Positions 26,549-34,360 of a DNA stretch of 39,420 bases are shown piece after piece. Positions within the stretch are counted from its first letter, which is position 1. Each line of letters opens with the position of its first letter. Position numbers and translations under genes: made by a program. The notes beneath the pieces were generated by a model, which saw only the letters and a program-made list of their open reading frames with translations, had not been told where the DNA came from and made no database searches. Source of the stretch: Muribaculaceae bacterium. GTDB lineage: Bacteria; Bacteroidota; Bacteroidia; Bacteroidales; Muribaculaceae. The stretch covers positions 1-39,420 of the forward strand of contig JAKVKZ010000025.1 of NCBI GenBank assembly GCA_022484565.1, read 5' to 3'.

Positions 26549-27523
26549 TTATTCAATGCTAACAAGACGAGGCTGAATTACAGCAGGAAGAATGCCAGTG
26601 TTCTGGATAATCTTCTGACCGATAAAGCCGGTGATGAAAGCAAGGAAAGAATGACCCGGAGTGCCTGCAGGCGCGGTGCTGATGACGTAAACGCTTCGGA
26701 AGAGCGGATAACGGGCATCGTAAATATAGGCCTGATAAGGCTTGAATGATTCAAGCTGGTTGTCAGCACGGATTTTAAGGACTTTGATGTCGTTCTTGAA
26801 ATCGATGACGGCAGTGTCGTTTTTCTGAAGCTGATTATAGCGCTCACCGACAGGTGCAGACATACATTTCATGTCGTCGGTAATCCAATTGACACCGATA
26901 ACGCCGATGGCATTCTTGTTATTCTTGACAGCGTCAAAAACGCCTTTGCTGCTTTTCTGTGCAAACACCTCTTTGGTGAACGGTTTGCCTTTGAGGATAG
27001 AATCCTGCATGTAGCGGACAGTGCTGGAGCCCGGATAATCGAAAACAATTTGAATCTTGCCAAGTTTGGAAGGCTCAATATCGTGCCAAATAACGTCGCG
27101 GCCCGACATGATGTCGGCAACATCGCTTACGCTGAGTTCGTCGATAGTGTTCGCCTTATTGACAATCAAGGCAATGGCATCGACGGCAATCTGCTGCTGC
27201 CAAACCTTGCGGTCCTTGCTCTCCAAATAATCAATCTGATTTTTTGTGAGCTTGTGAGTGGTGATGATAACCTGAGTCTTGAGGTTGAGCAAAGAATCGA
27301 TGGCGGAATGCTCATCAATGTAGTAGGGGATAATGTTGGCATTCGGATATTGATATTCAAACACCTCAACCTCCTGATCGATAATATTCTCGAAACTGGC
27401 ATCGCACATTACTTTAGAGACACCAGTAACTCCCTGCTTGTCGTACTTGAAATAGCCGCAAGAAGAGAGCAGCAAAGCGAAGCAGGAAAATGTTATGAAA
27501 AATAAGCGTTTCATAATTTTCAT
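26549..27523 (-). CDS. PstS-like substrate-binding lipoprotein
   Basis: 324 residues with a lipoprotein signal (LLLSSCG, lipidation Cys22). The body matches the type-2 periplasmic binding fold of PstS proteins: LSVSDVADIMSGRDVIW, then FDYPGSSTVRYM, the phosphate-loop-like segment, and IGVIGVNWI. In classic Pst systems it binds phosphate for an ABC transporter, but no pstC/A/B genes are nearby. In Bacteroidetes such proteins often sit beside TonB-ExbBD genes, where the ligand is unclear. An alternative start is Met4. It starts 11 bases after the small membrane protein gene and is likely cotranscribed with the TPR gene. Confidence 0.8.
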   Translation of the reverse strand: MKIMKRLFFITFSCFALLLSSCGYFKYDKQGVTGVSKVMCDASFENIIDQEVEVFEYQYPNANIIPYYIDEHSAIDSLLNLKTQVIITTHKLTKNQIDYLESKDRKVWQQQIAVDAIALIVNKANTIDELSVSDVADIMSGRDVIWHDIEPSKLGKIQIVFDYPGSSTVRYMQDSILKGKPFTKEVFAQKSSKGVFDAVKNNKNAIGVIGVNWITDDMKCMSAPVGERYNQLQKNDTAVIDFKNDIKVLKIRADNQLESFKPYQAYIYDARYPLFRSVYVISTAPAGTPGHSFLAFITGFIGQKIIQNTGILPAVIQPRLVSIE

Positions 27524-27534
27524 AAAACAGTGGT

Positions 27535-27792
27535 TCAGTTCATACCTTTAATTTGACGGTAGCCGCGCCAAAGTCCATAAATCATGAACAGAGCGGCAAG
27601 AGAGTAGCGAATCCACACTACAGGCAGGATAGGCCTGAAGAAATCGGTGAGCAACAGGAGTGCCATTCCGATGTAAATGCAGACCATGAAAATGCCGAAG
27701 ACAATCTTCATTTTTCCCGGAACTCCGGCCATAGTGTCATTCTTTACCATTTGCGATACATCATCGCTATATTTATCCTTCTCTTGTTCCAT
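27535..27792 (-). CDS. Small inner-membrane protein, two predicted helices
   Basis: 85 residues. A charged N-terminus (MEQEKDKYSDD) is followed by two hydrophobic helices (about 28-50 and 54-76) joined by a short loop RPILPVVWIRY, and a basic tail. No enzymatic motif is seen. Small proteins of this kind occur in Bacteroidetes ExbB-ExbD-TonB-PstS clusters, and the 11-base gap to the PstS-like gene supports a shared role. It is the first gene of the operon here, since a terminator and about 275 bases without genes lie upstream. Confidence 0.7.
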   Translation of the reverse strand: MEQEKDKYSDDVSQMVKNDTMAGVPGKMKIVFGIFMVCIYIGMALLLLTDFFRPILPVVWIRYSLAALFMIYGLWRGYRQIKGMN

Positions 27793-27843
27793 TTACAATA
27801 GTCTTTAAAATAAAACGCAGCAAATAAAGCTGAAATTGTGCAA

Positions 27844-27864
27844 AGCGGCGTGCACAAAGCCGCT
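27844..27864 (-). other. Short perfect hairpin upstream of the small membrane protein
   Basis: AGCGGC (27844-27849) and GCCGCT (27859-27864) form a 6-bp stem about 52 bases before the ATG at 27792. It may be a leader structure or operator; no T-run follows. Confidence 0.35.
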
Positions 27865-27988
27865 AATTGAGTGTAAAGTTAGCTATATTTCATTGAATTT
27901 ACTGCGTGGTAACAAGTAATTATAAAAACTTAACGCAATTATTGAAGATTTTACAAAAAATCGGAGGGAAAATTGCCTTTAAAATCGA

Positions 27989-28022
27989 CAATTCCCGAAA
28001 CACAAAAGCGCATCGGGAATTG
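27989..28022 (-). terminator. Terminator of the 588-residue BACON-like protein gene
   Basis: CAATTCCCGA (27989-27998) and TCGGGAATTG (28013-28022) form a perfect 10-bp stem 45 bases after the stop. On the minus strand it is followed by a short T-rich run (complement of 27980-27984). Confidence 0.75.
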
Positions 28023-28067
28023 AAGGATTTAAGGTATGATATATTATAATGAAACCCAAATTAAGAA

Positions 28068-29834
28068 TCAACGGACCACCTTGACAGAAACTCCATCATT
28101 AAATCTGAAAATGTAAAGTCCGTGAGGAATTGCTGAAGCAGAGACGATGGAAGAAACTCCGGACAAAGCCGATTGGCCAACCATCATGCCTGCCGCATCA
28201 TATATCTTAACGGCGTTGACTTCAGCAGGATGCCTGATGATGAAATCATTGCCTGAAACTGACACATTAATACCTGAATTTGCCCTTACCCGATTAACGC
28301 CAGAGAATCCCTGAGTGACATTGAGCACCAAATCGCCTGCTCCCGGATATGTGATTTTGACATCACAGGAACGGGTTTTATCGCTGGTGTTGGCATCGGC
28401 AAAAACGGTGAATTTTGTCGCCTTAGCATAGTTCGTGATCTTCAATGAATCGGTGACAGTGCTATCGGCTGCAATTGTAGTGATCCATGAAGGCAGAGCA
28501 GAACCGTCGGCCTGAGAAATTTTCCAATAAGACTGGTTAGTGAATTCATCGGTGGATGCCTTGTTGGAGCCAATCATGAATTCCTTGCTGCCACCTTCGG
28601 CAGGTGCATTGAAAGAATTATCGGTGCAGTGCAGCCAATTATATGAGGCGTCAATCTCGAAGCAGAAACCTGTGCAATAGATGTAAGGAGCTGCGTTGCC
28701 GAGAGGTGCCTTGACAGTGCTGACCATTGTGTCGCTGGCTGTGCCACCCTTGAATATGTCGATATTAACGAATGCGGTGTTAGGGTAGGCACTCGGTGTG
28801 TTGTAATCGCCAGGGAAATATGGATAGAAAGTGAACTTGTCACCATTACGAGGGGCATTGATTGTGATGGCGAAACTGTAATCAACATTGAGGTCGGCCT
28901 CTTTTTCAAGCCCGGATTCAGATTTCGCTTTAAGCGGGAAAATGAACACCGCATTTTTGCTTGTTCCTTTACGGACTAAATTCGATTCAGTGAGAACGCT
29001 TGTGGCAACAGTGTCACCAAATACAGGCATACCATCAGTGCCGAGTGTGGCTTTGCGAATGACAAGCTGAACTGGCAGCGGGGTGGTGAATTTAGGCGCA
29101 TACACGAGAATCTTGACCGTTGACATCTGGAACGGATGCGGAGTGGCCGGAAAATATTCGGTGAAAGCAGTGACGTGGCAAGAGTCGGGAGTGAATGTGG
29201 CGGTGGTGAAAATCGGTTTCCAAACATTCAGGTCGGCATCACTACTTGTGCTGAAAGCGCGTGCTGAACGTCGCTTTGGCATACAGATATCAAAATTGCC
29301 TGCGCTAAAAACAAGTGCCGGAGTTTCAGCAATGCCACCATACTTTACCGAGTAGAATGGGCTTATGGTGTCGGTAAGCGTTGCACTTTTAGCAACGAGC
29401 CACGGAGCCAAGATAGTAGAAGGCTTGTATGGCGGGGTGACAAGGTCTTTGCTTGATGACGTTGCCCAAGATGTTAGGCTTTCATCGGGATAATGCCAAA
29501 TGAAATCTGTGTAATTGTCGGTGCAGGCGTTTTTCCACGTTGCCTGAGTGAAAGCAGGGCCAAGGAGGAAACGACTTGTCAAGATTATGCAACTATCAGT
29601 AAATCCGAAGTGAAAATATCCATCCGGGATATTGAAATTAGCCACCGCATTTTCATCAGAAGTGACCTTGGAGATGGAAGAGGTAGCGTTGAGGATAGGA
29701 GACTCGCTGTCAGAAATATTAACAAATTGATTATTCGACTGCGAGACCGCAAGCGATTTCTGCTGCGATAGAGCAACAATAACAATAACAGCTAAAATAA
29801 CAACCGTAGAACGTGAAAAGTAAGTGTGTCCCAT
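28068..29834 (-). CDS. Secreted protein with BACON-like domain and T9SS tail (paralog 1)
   Basis: 588 residues. The N-terminus has a hydrophobic export signal (STVVILAVIVIVALS). The first 400 residues match no family I recognise but align with the neighbouring 602-residue protein, for example FGFTDS, GPAF and CTDNYTDFIWHY. Residues about 405-510 look like a BACON-type all-beta domain (APAEGGSKEF, ALPSWITTI, TRSCDVKITYPGAG, VTQG). The last 70 residues are a T9SS type A-like sorting tail (VKIYDAAGMMVGQ to VSVKVVR). BACON domains are usually linked to carbohydrate or mucin binding; binding here is unproven. It has its own promoter and terminator. Confidence 0.75.
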   Translation of the reverse strand: MGHTYFSRSTVVILAVIVIVALSQQKSLAVSQSNNQFVNISDSESPILNATSSISKVTSDENAVANFNIPDGYFHFGFTDSCIILTSRFLLGPAFTQATWKNACTDNYTDFIWHYPDESLTSWATSSSKDLVTPPYKPSTILAPWLVAKSATLTDTISPFYSVKYGGIAETPALVFSAGNFDICMPKRRSARAFSTSSDADLNVWKPIFTTATFTPDSCHVTAFTEYFPATPHPFQMSTVKILVYAPKFTTPLPVQLVIRKATLGTDGMPVFGDTVATSVLTESNLVRKGTSKNAVFIFPLKAKSESGLEKEADLNVDYSFAITINAPRNGDKFTFYPYFPGDYNTPSAYPNTAFVNIDIFKGGTASDTMVSTVKAPLGNAAPYIYCTGFCFEIDASYNWLHCTDNSFNAPAEGGSKEFMIGSNKASTDEFTNQSYWKISQADGSALPSWITTIAADSTVTDSLKITNYAKATKFTVFADANTSDKTRSCDVKITYPGAGDLVLNVTQGFSGVNRVRANSGINVSVSGNDFIIRHPAEVNAVKIYDAAGMMVGQSALSGVSSIVSASAIPHGLYIFRFNDGVSVKVVR

Positions 29835-29876
29835 GATTTTATAAGTTTCAATGGTTTATAAATTCACAATACTTTG

Positions 29877-29907
29877 CAAAGATAAAAAACAAAAAGGTAA
29901 AAGTCAA
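29877..29907 (-). promoter_or_regulatory. Promoter of the 588-residue BACON-like protein gene
   Basis: On the minus strand TTG (29907-29905), a 20-base spacer and TATCTTTG (29884-29877) fit the Bacteroidetes consensus. The leader would be about 36 bases. Confidence 0.65.
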
Positions 29908-29967
29908 GAGAATATGAATAAAAATTGCAAGTTTTTTTTATGAGGATTTATCTTGCGAATGTTAATT

Positions 29968-30056
29968 GGGACAATTGAATAAGGTGGGACACTTTTTGAA
30001 GAAACAGATGCTTGAATATTAAATGATTATATGGCCAAAACACACAATTGTCCCAC
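29968..30056. repeat. Overlapping inverted repeats in the intergenic region between the two BACON-like genes
   Basis: The 354-base gap 29835-30188 contains no gene. GGGACAATTG (29968-29977) is the reverse complement of CAATTGTCCC (30045-30054). GTGGGACA (29984-29991) is the reverse complement of TGTCCCAC (30049-30056). ACACTTTTT follows both inner arms (29990-29998 and 30055-30063). The same right arm can pair with either left arm. This could be a regulatory switch, protein-binding sites or a relic of a mobile element. Confidence 0.6.
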
Positions 30057-30136
30057 ACTTTTTAGACTTGTGCCGTTAACAACTTACTTATTCGCTTTTT
30101 GACTGTAATATGTTTATAATTAGCTATTTAAATAAA

Positions 30137-30170
30137 GAAACGGGAGCGCCATCAGCGGAGCCCCCGTTTC
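30137..30170 (-). terminator. Terminator of the 602-residue BACON-like protein gene
   Basis: GAAACGGG (30137-30144) pairs with CCCGTTTC (30163-30170), 18 bases after the gene's stop. A T-rich run follows on the minus strand (complement of 30130-30136). Confidence 0.75.
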
Positions 30171-30188
30171 CATGTGTTAAGAAACTGC

Positions 30189-31997
30189 TTATTTGATTGT
30201 CTTAACTGTAGTGTTATTATTGAATTTCAATATGTACATACCCTTTGCGAGGTTAGCAGCTGAAACAGTTGCTTGGCCTTCAGCAAGATTAGCTTGGCCA
30301 ACGAGTTGACCTGCTACATTGTAAACGCGAACTGAGTTAACGGCAGCAGAATGAGTGATGACGAAATCACCACCTACGACAGCAACTTTAACATCGCTGT
30401 TAGCCTTAACGCCCTTAACTGAGCCATCACCTTGGATGACGTGGATAACCTTTGCGCCAGCACCAGGATAATTGAATACAACATCGCATGAACGGCCAGT
30501 GCCTGTGGTTTGAGCAGCAGCAGTGAGCTTAATGCCAGTTTTGCCACTGTAATAAGTCGTTCCACTCTCAACAACAGTGCTGTCGGTGGTTTCGCAAGTC
30601 AACCAATCAGGAAGAACTGAACCATCCTTTTGAGCGATTGTCCAAACATCAGCACCATTATATTTAGCCATTCTGTGGGAAGTGGCAACGAAATCCTTAG
30701 AGCCACCAGCAACAGGAACAGTGAAAGTGTCGTCAGCTATGTCGAGCCAGTTGAATGAAGCGTCGAGCTGGAACAATAGGTGAGTGCAATAAACGGTAGG
30801 ATTAGAGCCAAAACGCCAAGTAGTGGTGAGGTTAGTGTAGTTATTAGTTACCACGCCGCCAACATAAGTGTCAACGCCTACATAACCAGTAACCTTTGAT
30901 GCGGTATTATCAGTTACACCATCCATCCAGAAAGGATAGAATTCCTTAACCATTGATGTGGCAGGAGCAGTGAGAGTAACCATGATTCCGCTGTTGATGT
31001 CGAGGTCGGCATCTTCTTCAAGACCATTATCAGTGACTTTAAGCGGGAATTTGAGAAGACTGATGTTAGTCCCAGGAGTAGTAACGTCGGCTTGCTGGCA
31101 TGTACCTACAGCAAGAGTGTCGCCCAAAACCGGGAAGCGAGCACCAGATGAAGTGGTCTTAACTGAAGTGACTTTACGAACAACGATATTGTAAACAGCA
31201 TCTGTACTTGGGCTTGTGATATATGCCCAAAGTTTTACAGTTGTAAGTTCATAAGCATGAGCAGGAGCAGGGAAGAATTCAGAGAAACTTGTGACTTTTA
31301 CAGAATCGTTGGTGTAGCCACAAGAATCGTAAGCACTTTTCCATGAAGCAGCGCCTGCAGCATTAGTGCTAATAACACTTGCACGTGTCAGACTGCCTGT
31401 TGTCGGGTCGAAGTTGCCAGAACCAAAGTCTGTGCCGTTAACTGAAGCGGAAGATCCTAAAAATACTGCACCATAAGGTTGAACAGTGTCGTTGAGTGTA
31501 GCACTTTTAGCAACGAGCTTGTAACCGTCAGCGCTTGACCAGATGTAGGAAGGAGCAACTAAATCCTTAGTCGTAGCAGTGAGGGTAGTGTTGATTGTGT
31601 CGTTGAAATCAGGATTCTGGTACAACCAAGTGAAATCTGTGTAATTGTCAGTTGACGTGTTGGTCCAAGTCATCGGAGTGTAAGCAGGTCCATGAACGAA
31701 AGGATGACCATAACGGCTAACTTTATCACTAAATCCGAACAGGAAAGTGCCGGCAGGACGATCGTAACCTGCAACAGCAGCAGAGTCAGCTGTCACCTTA
31801 GTGGAGATAAATCCTTCAGGAGTTGCAGACGGGGTTGCGCTAAGCATAATAGGCGAAGCGGTTGCAACAGAAGTCTGAACATTGGTTACAGAGCTTTGCA
31901 AAGGAATAACCGGCAAAGACTTTTTTGCTGAAGAAGCCGCAACCATAACAACGATAGTCGCAACAACAGCAAGCATCAAAAAAGTAAACTTCTTCAT
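30189..31997 (-). CDS. Secreted protein with BACON-like domain and T9SS tail (paralog 2)
   Basis: 602 residues, with signal peptide MKKFTFLMLAVVATIVVMVA. It shares its layout with the 588-residue neighbour: FGFSDK, GPAYTPMTW, TDNYTDFTWLY, LVAKSATLNDT in the N-terminal half. A BACON-like segment follows (about 415-525: VPVAGGSKDF, LPDWLTC, GRSCDVVFNYPGAG, VIQG). A T9SS type A-like tail completes it (VRVYNVAGQLVGQ to NNTTVKTIK). The N-terminal fold is not recognised and no catalytic motif is evident. The protein probably acts at the cell surface. It lies 67 bases after the DUF4302 gene, separated by a strong hairpin. Confidence 0.78.
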   Translation of the reverse strand: MKKFTFLMLAVVATIVVMVAASSAKKSLPVIPLQSSVTNVQTSVATASPIMLSATPSATPEGFISTKVTADSAAVAGYDRPAGTFLFGFSDKVSRYGHPFVHGPAYTPMTWTNTSTDNYTDFTWLYQNPDFNDTINTTLTATTKDLVAPSYIWSSADGYKLVAKSATLNDTVQPYGAVFLGSSASVNGTDFGSGNFDPTTGSLTRASVISTNAAGAASWKSAYDSCGYTNDSVKVTSFSEFFPAPAHAYELTTVKLWAYITSPSTDAVYNIVVRKVTSVKTTSSGARFPVLGDTLAVGTCQQADVTTPGTNISLLKFPLKVTDNGLEEDADLDINSGIMVTLTAPATSMVKEFYPFWMDGVTDNTASKVTGYVGVDTYVGGVVTNNYTNLTTTWRFGSNPTVYCTHLLFQLDASFNWLDIADDTFTVPVAGGSKDFVATSHRMAKYNGADVWTIAQKDGSVLPDWLTCETTDSTVVESGTTYYSGKTGIKLTAAAQTTGTGRSCDVVFNYPGAGAKVIHVIQGDGSVKGVKANSDVKVAVVGGDFVITHSAAVNSVRVYNVAGQLVGQANLAEGQATVSAANLAKGMYILKFNNNTTVKTIK

Positions 31998-32047
31998 AAT
32001 AGAAAAATTTAGTAAAACAATAGAATTAAATAGAATATAGAATTAAT

Positions 32048-32083
32048 CTATGTTGATGTCCCGATTATTGGACATCAACATAG
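32048..32083 (-). terminator. 14-bp perfect hairpin spanning the 3' end of the DUF4302 gene
   Basis: CTATGTTGATGTCC (32048-32061) and GGACATCAACATAG (32070-32083) are exact complements with an 8-base loop holding the TAA stop (32065-32067). One arm therefore codes for the last residues YVDV of the protein. The T-run after it is weak, so it may protect the mRNA 3' end or attenuate as well as terminate. Confidence 0.75.
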
Positions 32084-33351
32084 AAGTAATTGCTTGAATT
32101 AGCATCGCTCGTGAACTTCACACGCGTAGGAGCTATGGTTGAGGTAGCAGAAAGTGTGTAACCTGAAGAAGTGAGCAAGGTCATGAACGTCTTAAAAGCA
32201 GCAACTCTTGTGAGATGGACTTTACCATTGTTGTCGCCATCGTCAGCAAAAGTGTAAGATACTTTGTCGGTGCCAGAAGTGGTAACGCCGATGTAGAGTT
32301 TACCGGTGTATTTACCATTCTTGAACAGAAGTTCATAGTTTTTAGAAGCACCATCGTAACGGAGCTGCATGTATTGGAAGACGGTCTTGAAAGACGTATT
32401 GCAACCAGTGACAACATCATTGTAAGCCTTAACGAAATCACCTCCAAGAGTTGACGGCTCGATTTGCCAAGCGAGAGTCTTTGTAACGAGCAGGCTATCG
32501 AGATAAGGCGCAGTGATGGTGGATTTACCATCGTCGGTGCAGAGCAAAGTGCCATCAGTCTGCTGAACAAACTTCTGAACTTTGAAAGTGCTGTCGAGTC
32601 CTTGATAAGGCTTGCAGAAGCGGAAGCCATCGTGAGTGACAATGCCTGCTGCATAAGTGGTCTGGCTGATAGCGTCGCCACCATCAGGTACAAAGCTAAG
32701 ATAATGGGTTGAAGCATTACCGATGGTGTAGCGTTTGCCGTTGGCTGTGTTGAGCCACAGGGTAGGGAGCTTCGGCGAGAACATCTTGGCATCGATAGTG
32801 TCGAGCTGATTAAAGTAATCTTCCCAAGAAGTGCCGGAAGGGATAGGATACAAATACTGGGTGTAACCTACCTTTTTGCCTTGCAACTTAACAGAATCGG
32901 CAGATGCGTTCATGACGATGAATTCATAGTCACCACCATGGCCAACACCATTACTCTTTCCGTCGATAGCCTCAGGAGTAGAGAAACGATGGAAAAGGTT
33001 GTTGTAGCTATTGAAAGTAAGGACAGGACCATCGTCACCGATGAATTGGTAGAGGCTGGTTTCCTGAGCCATCTTATTGCTGGTGTAAGTGTTTTTAGCT
33101 GCAATGTTGACAGAACCGTTCTTATCGAATTTCATGAGGAACGTGTAGCCCTGTTCAGCATCGGTGGCAAAATATTCCATAGCCCAACCGCTAGAAGGAG
33201 CGGTAAGAACATCCTTGTAAGTTGACAATGCAGTGTTCATACGAGCAGCCGCATCCTGATCAAAAACGTCGTCGATTTCGTTCTTGCAAGAGCCGAGGCT
33301 CATGGCAAGGACAGCACCGAAAAATATAACTGATAAAAATTTCTTATTCAT
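32065..33351 (-). CDS. DUF4302-type surface lipoprotein
   Basis: 428 residues with a lipoprotein signal (MSLGSCKNE, lipidation Cys22). The start of the mature protein (DVFDQDAAARMNTALSTYKD and SGWAMEYFA) fits the DUF4302 family, whose members are encoded in SusC/SusD operons of Bacteroidetes and have no proven function. The rest is beta-rich, with repeated short segments such as GDDGPVLTFNSYN and YEFIVMNAS. It lies 14 bases after the metallohydrolase lipoprotein gene and is probably the last gene of the susCD operon, ending in a strong hairpin. Confidence 0.82.
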   Translation of the reverse strand: MNKKFLSVIFFGAVLAMSLGSCKNEIDDVFDQDAAARMNTALSTYKDVLTAPSSGWAMEYFATDAEQGYTFLMKFDKNGSVNIAAKNTYTSNKMAQETSLYQFIGDDGPVLTFNSYNNLFHRFSTPEAIDGKSNGVGHGGDYEFIVMNASADSVKLQGKKVGYTQYLYPIPSGTSWEDYFNQLDTIDAKMFSPKLPTLWLNTANGKRYTIGNASTHYLSFVPDGGDAISQTTYAAGIVTHDGFRFCKPYQGLDSTFKVQKFVQQTDGTLLCTDDGKSTITAPYLDSLLVTKTLAWQIEPSTLGGDFVKAYNDVVTGCNTSFKTVFQYMQLRYDGASKNYELLFKNGKYTGKLYIGVTTSGTDKVSYTFADDGDNNGKVHLTRVAAFKTFMTLLTSSGYTLSATSTIAPTRVKFTSDANSSNYFYVDVQ

Positions 33352-33365
33352 AATCGTAGGCGTTT

Positions 33366-34346
33366 TTATTTTTTAATGCTATAAACTTCGTTGCGTAAAG
33401 AGTCGATATTGAAGTGCGACTGACGATATTGCACGACAGAACGGAGTGAGTCCAAATCGACGCCCCAAGAATCCTTGAACCATTGACGGACGATAGAGAC
33501 TTTTTGAAGAATGACGGCTTTGCCATCAACTCCATCGCTCTCACCACCTTCAACATAAACGTTGGTGCTGCTTTCCTTGAGAGTCCAGTTCTTGGAAGCC
33601 CAGTCGAGGATTTGTGCCCATTGGGCATCAGTCTTTGTGATATAGTTGGCAACAGTCTCGGCGAAATCCTCACGAGTTTCAGAACTTGCATAAGGAGAAG
33701 TGAAGCCAAGAGAAGCCACGACCTTTTCGTCACGTTCCTGCCACTTAAACGGCTCGTAGTTACCTACAGAAAGGAGATTGAATTCCTTAGGATAGGTCTT
33801 AGTCTGGTGCAGGATGTGCGCGAACTCATGGTGCATGGTCTTGAAATAATATTCGTTGAGTGAAAGGAAGTCGTTTACATCGAGATAGTTCACACGGAAC
33901 AGAGAAACTTTCAGACCACCTTCAGCAAGACCAAGAATCATAGTTCCGTTAGCTGCATTGTAGGCAGGGGAACCAATGAGATGGATGATGCGAGGACCAT
34001 AAGACTTGAGGAAGTCGATACCAACGACGCCTTTGTAAACGTCGAACCAAAGATATTTGGCGAGGACAGCAAGGTCAACGGCCTTGCTGTATTCAGCAGG
34101 CACGAGGTTGTAGTCCATATCAGCACCGACATCCTGCATCTTGTAGCGGAAGTCGAGGTTATACACTTGCACATAGTTCGTGTAGAGCCAGCTATCGAAC
34201 TGGTAAGTTGCAGAAGCTGTGTCAACGGCGGCCTCGGTGGTGTTGAAAATACTTGTGGAGTTAGGTTCGTCGCTGCTGCATGAGGAGAAGCCAATGGCCG
34301 CACCCAAGAGCAAGACGAGACTTAATATATATTTGTTCATTGTCAT
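33366..34346 (-). CDS. Substrate import-associated zinc metallohydrolase lipoprotein
   Basis: 326 residues with lipobox GFSSC (Cys23; Met3 is an alternative start). The zincin motif HHEFAHILHQ is intact (His173, Glu174, His177). The protein matches the SusCD-associated family of HExxH lipoproteins. Such proteins are thought to act on the nutrient at the surface before import through the neighbouring TonB-dependent channel; a peptidase role is probable but not shown. It is 14 bases from susD upstream and 14 bases from the DUF4302 gene downstream. Confidence 0.85.
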   Translation of the reverse strand: MTMNKYILSLVLLLGAAIGFSSCSSDEPNSTSIFNTTEAAVDTASATYQFDSWLYTNYVQVYNLDFRYKMQDVGADMDYNLVPAEYSKAVDLAVLAKYLWFDVYKGVVGIDFLKSYGPRIIHLIGSPAYNAANGTMILGLAEGGLKVSLFRVNYLDVNDFLSLNEYYFKTMHHEFAHILHQTKTYPKEFNLLSVGNYEPFKWQERDEKVVASLGFTSPYASSETREDFAETVANYITKTDAQWAQILDWASKNWTLKESSTNVYVEGGESDGVDGKAVILQKVSIVRQWFKDSWGVDLDSLRSVVQYRQSHFNIDSLRNEVYSIKK

Positions 34347-34360
34347 AATGTAATCAGTAT

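Noticed and set aside
32181-32792. 203-codon minus-strand frame within the DUF4302 gene
   Set aside because: It overlaps the DUF4302 frame in another phase and has a low-complexity Ser/Leu/Arg composition typical of a shadow frame.
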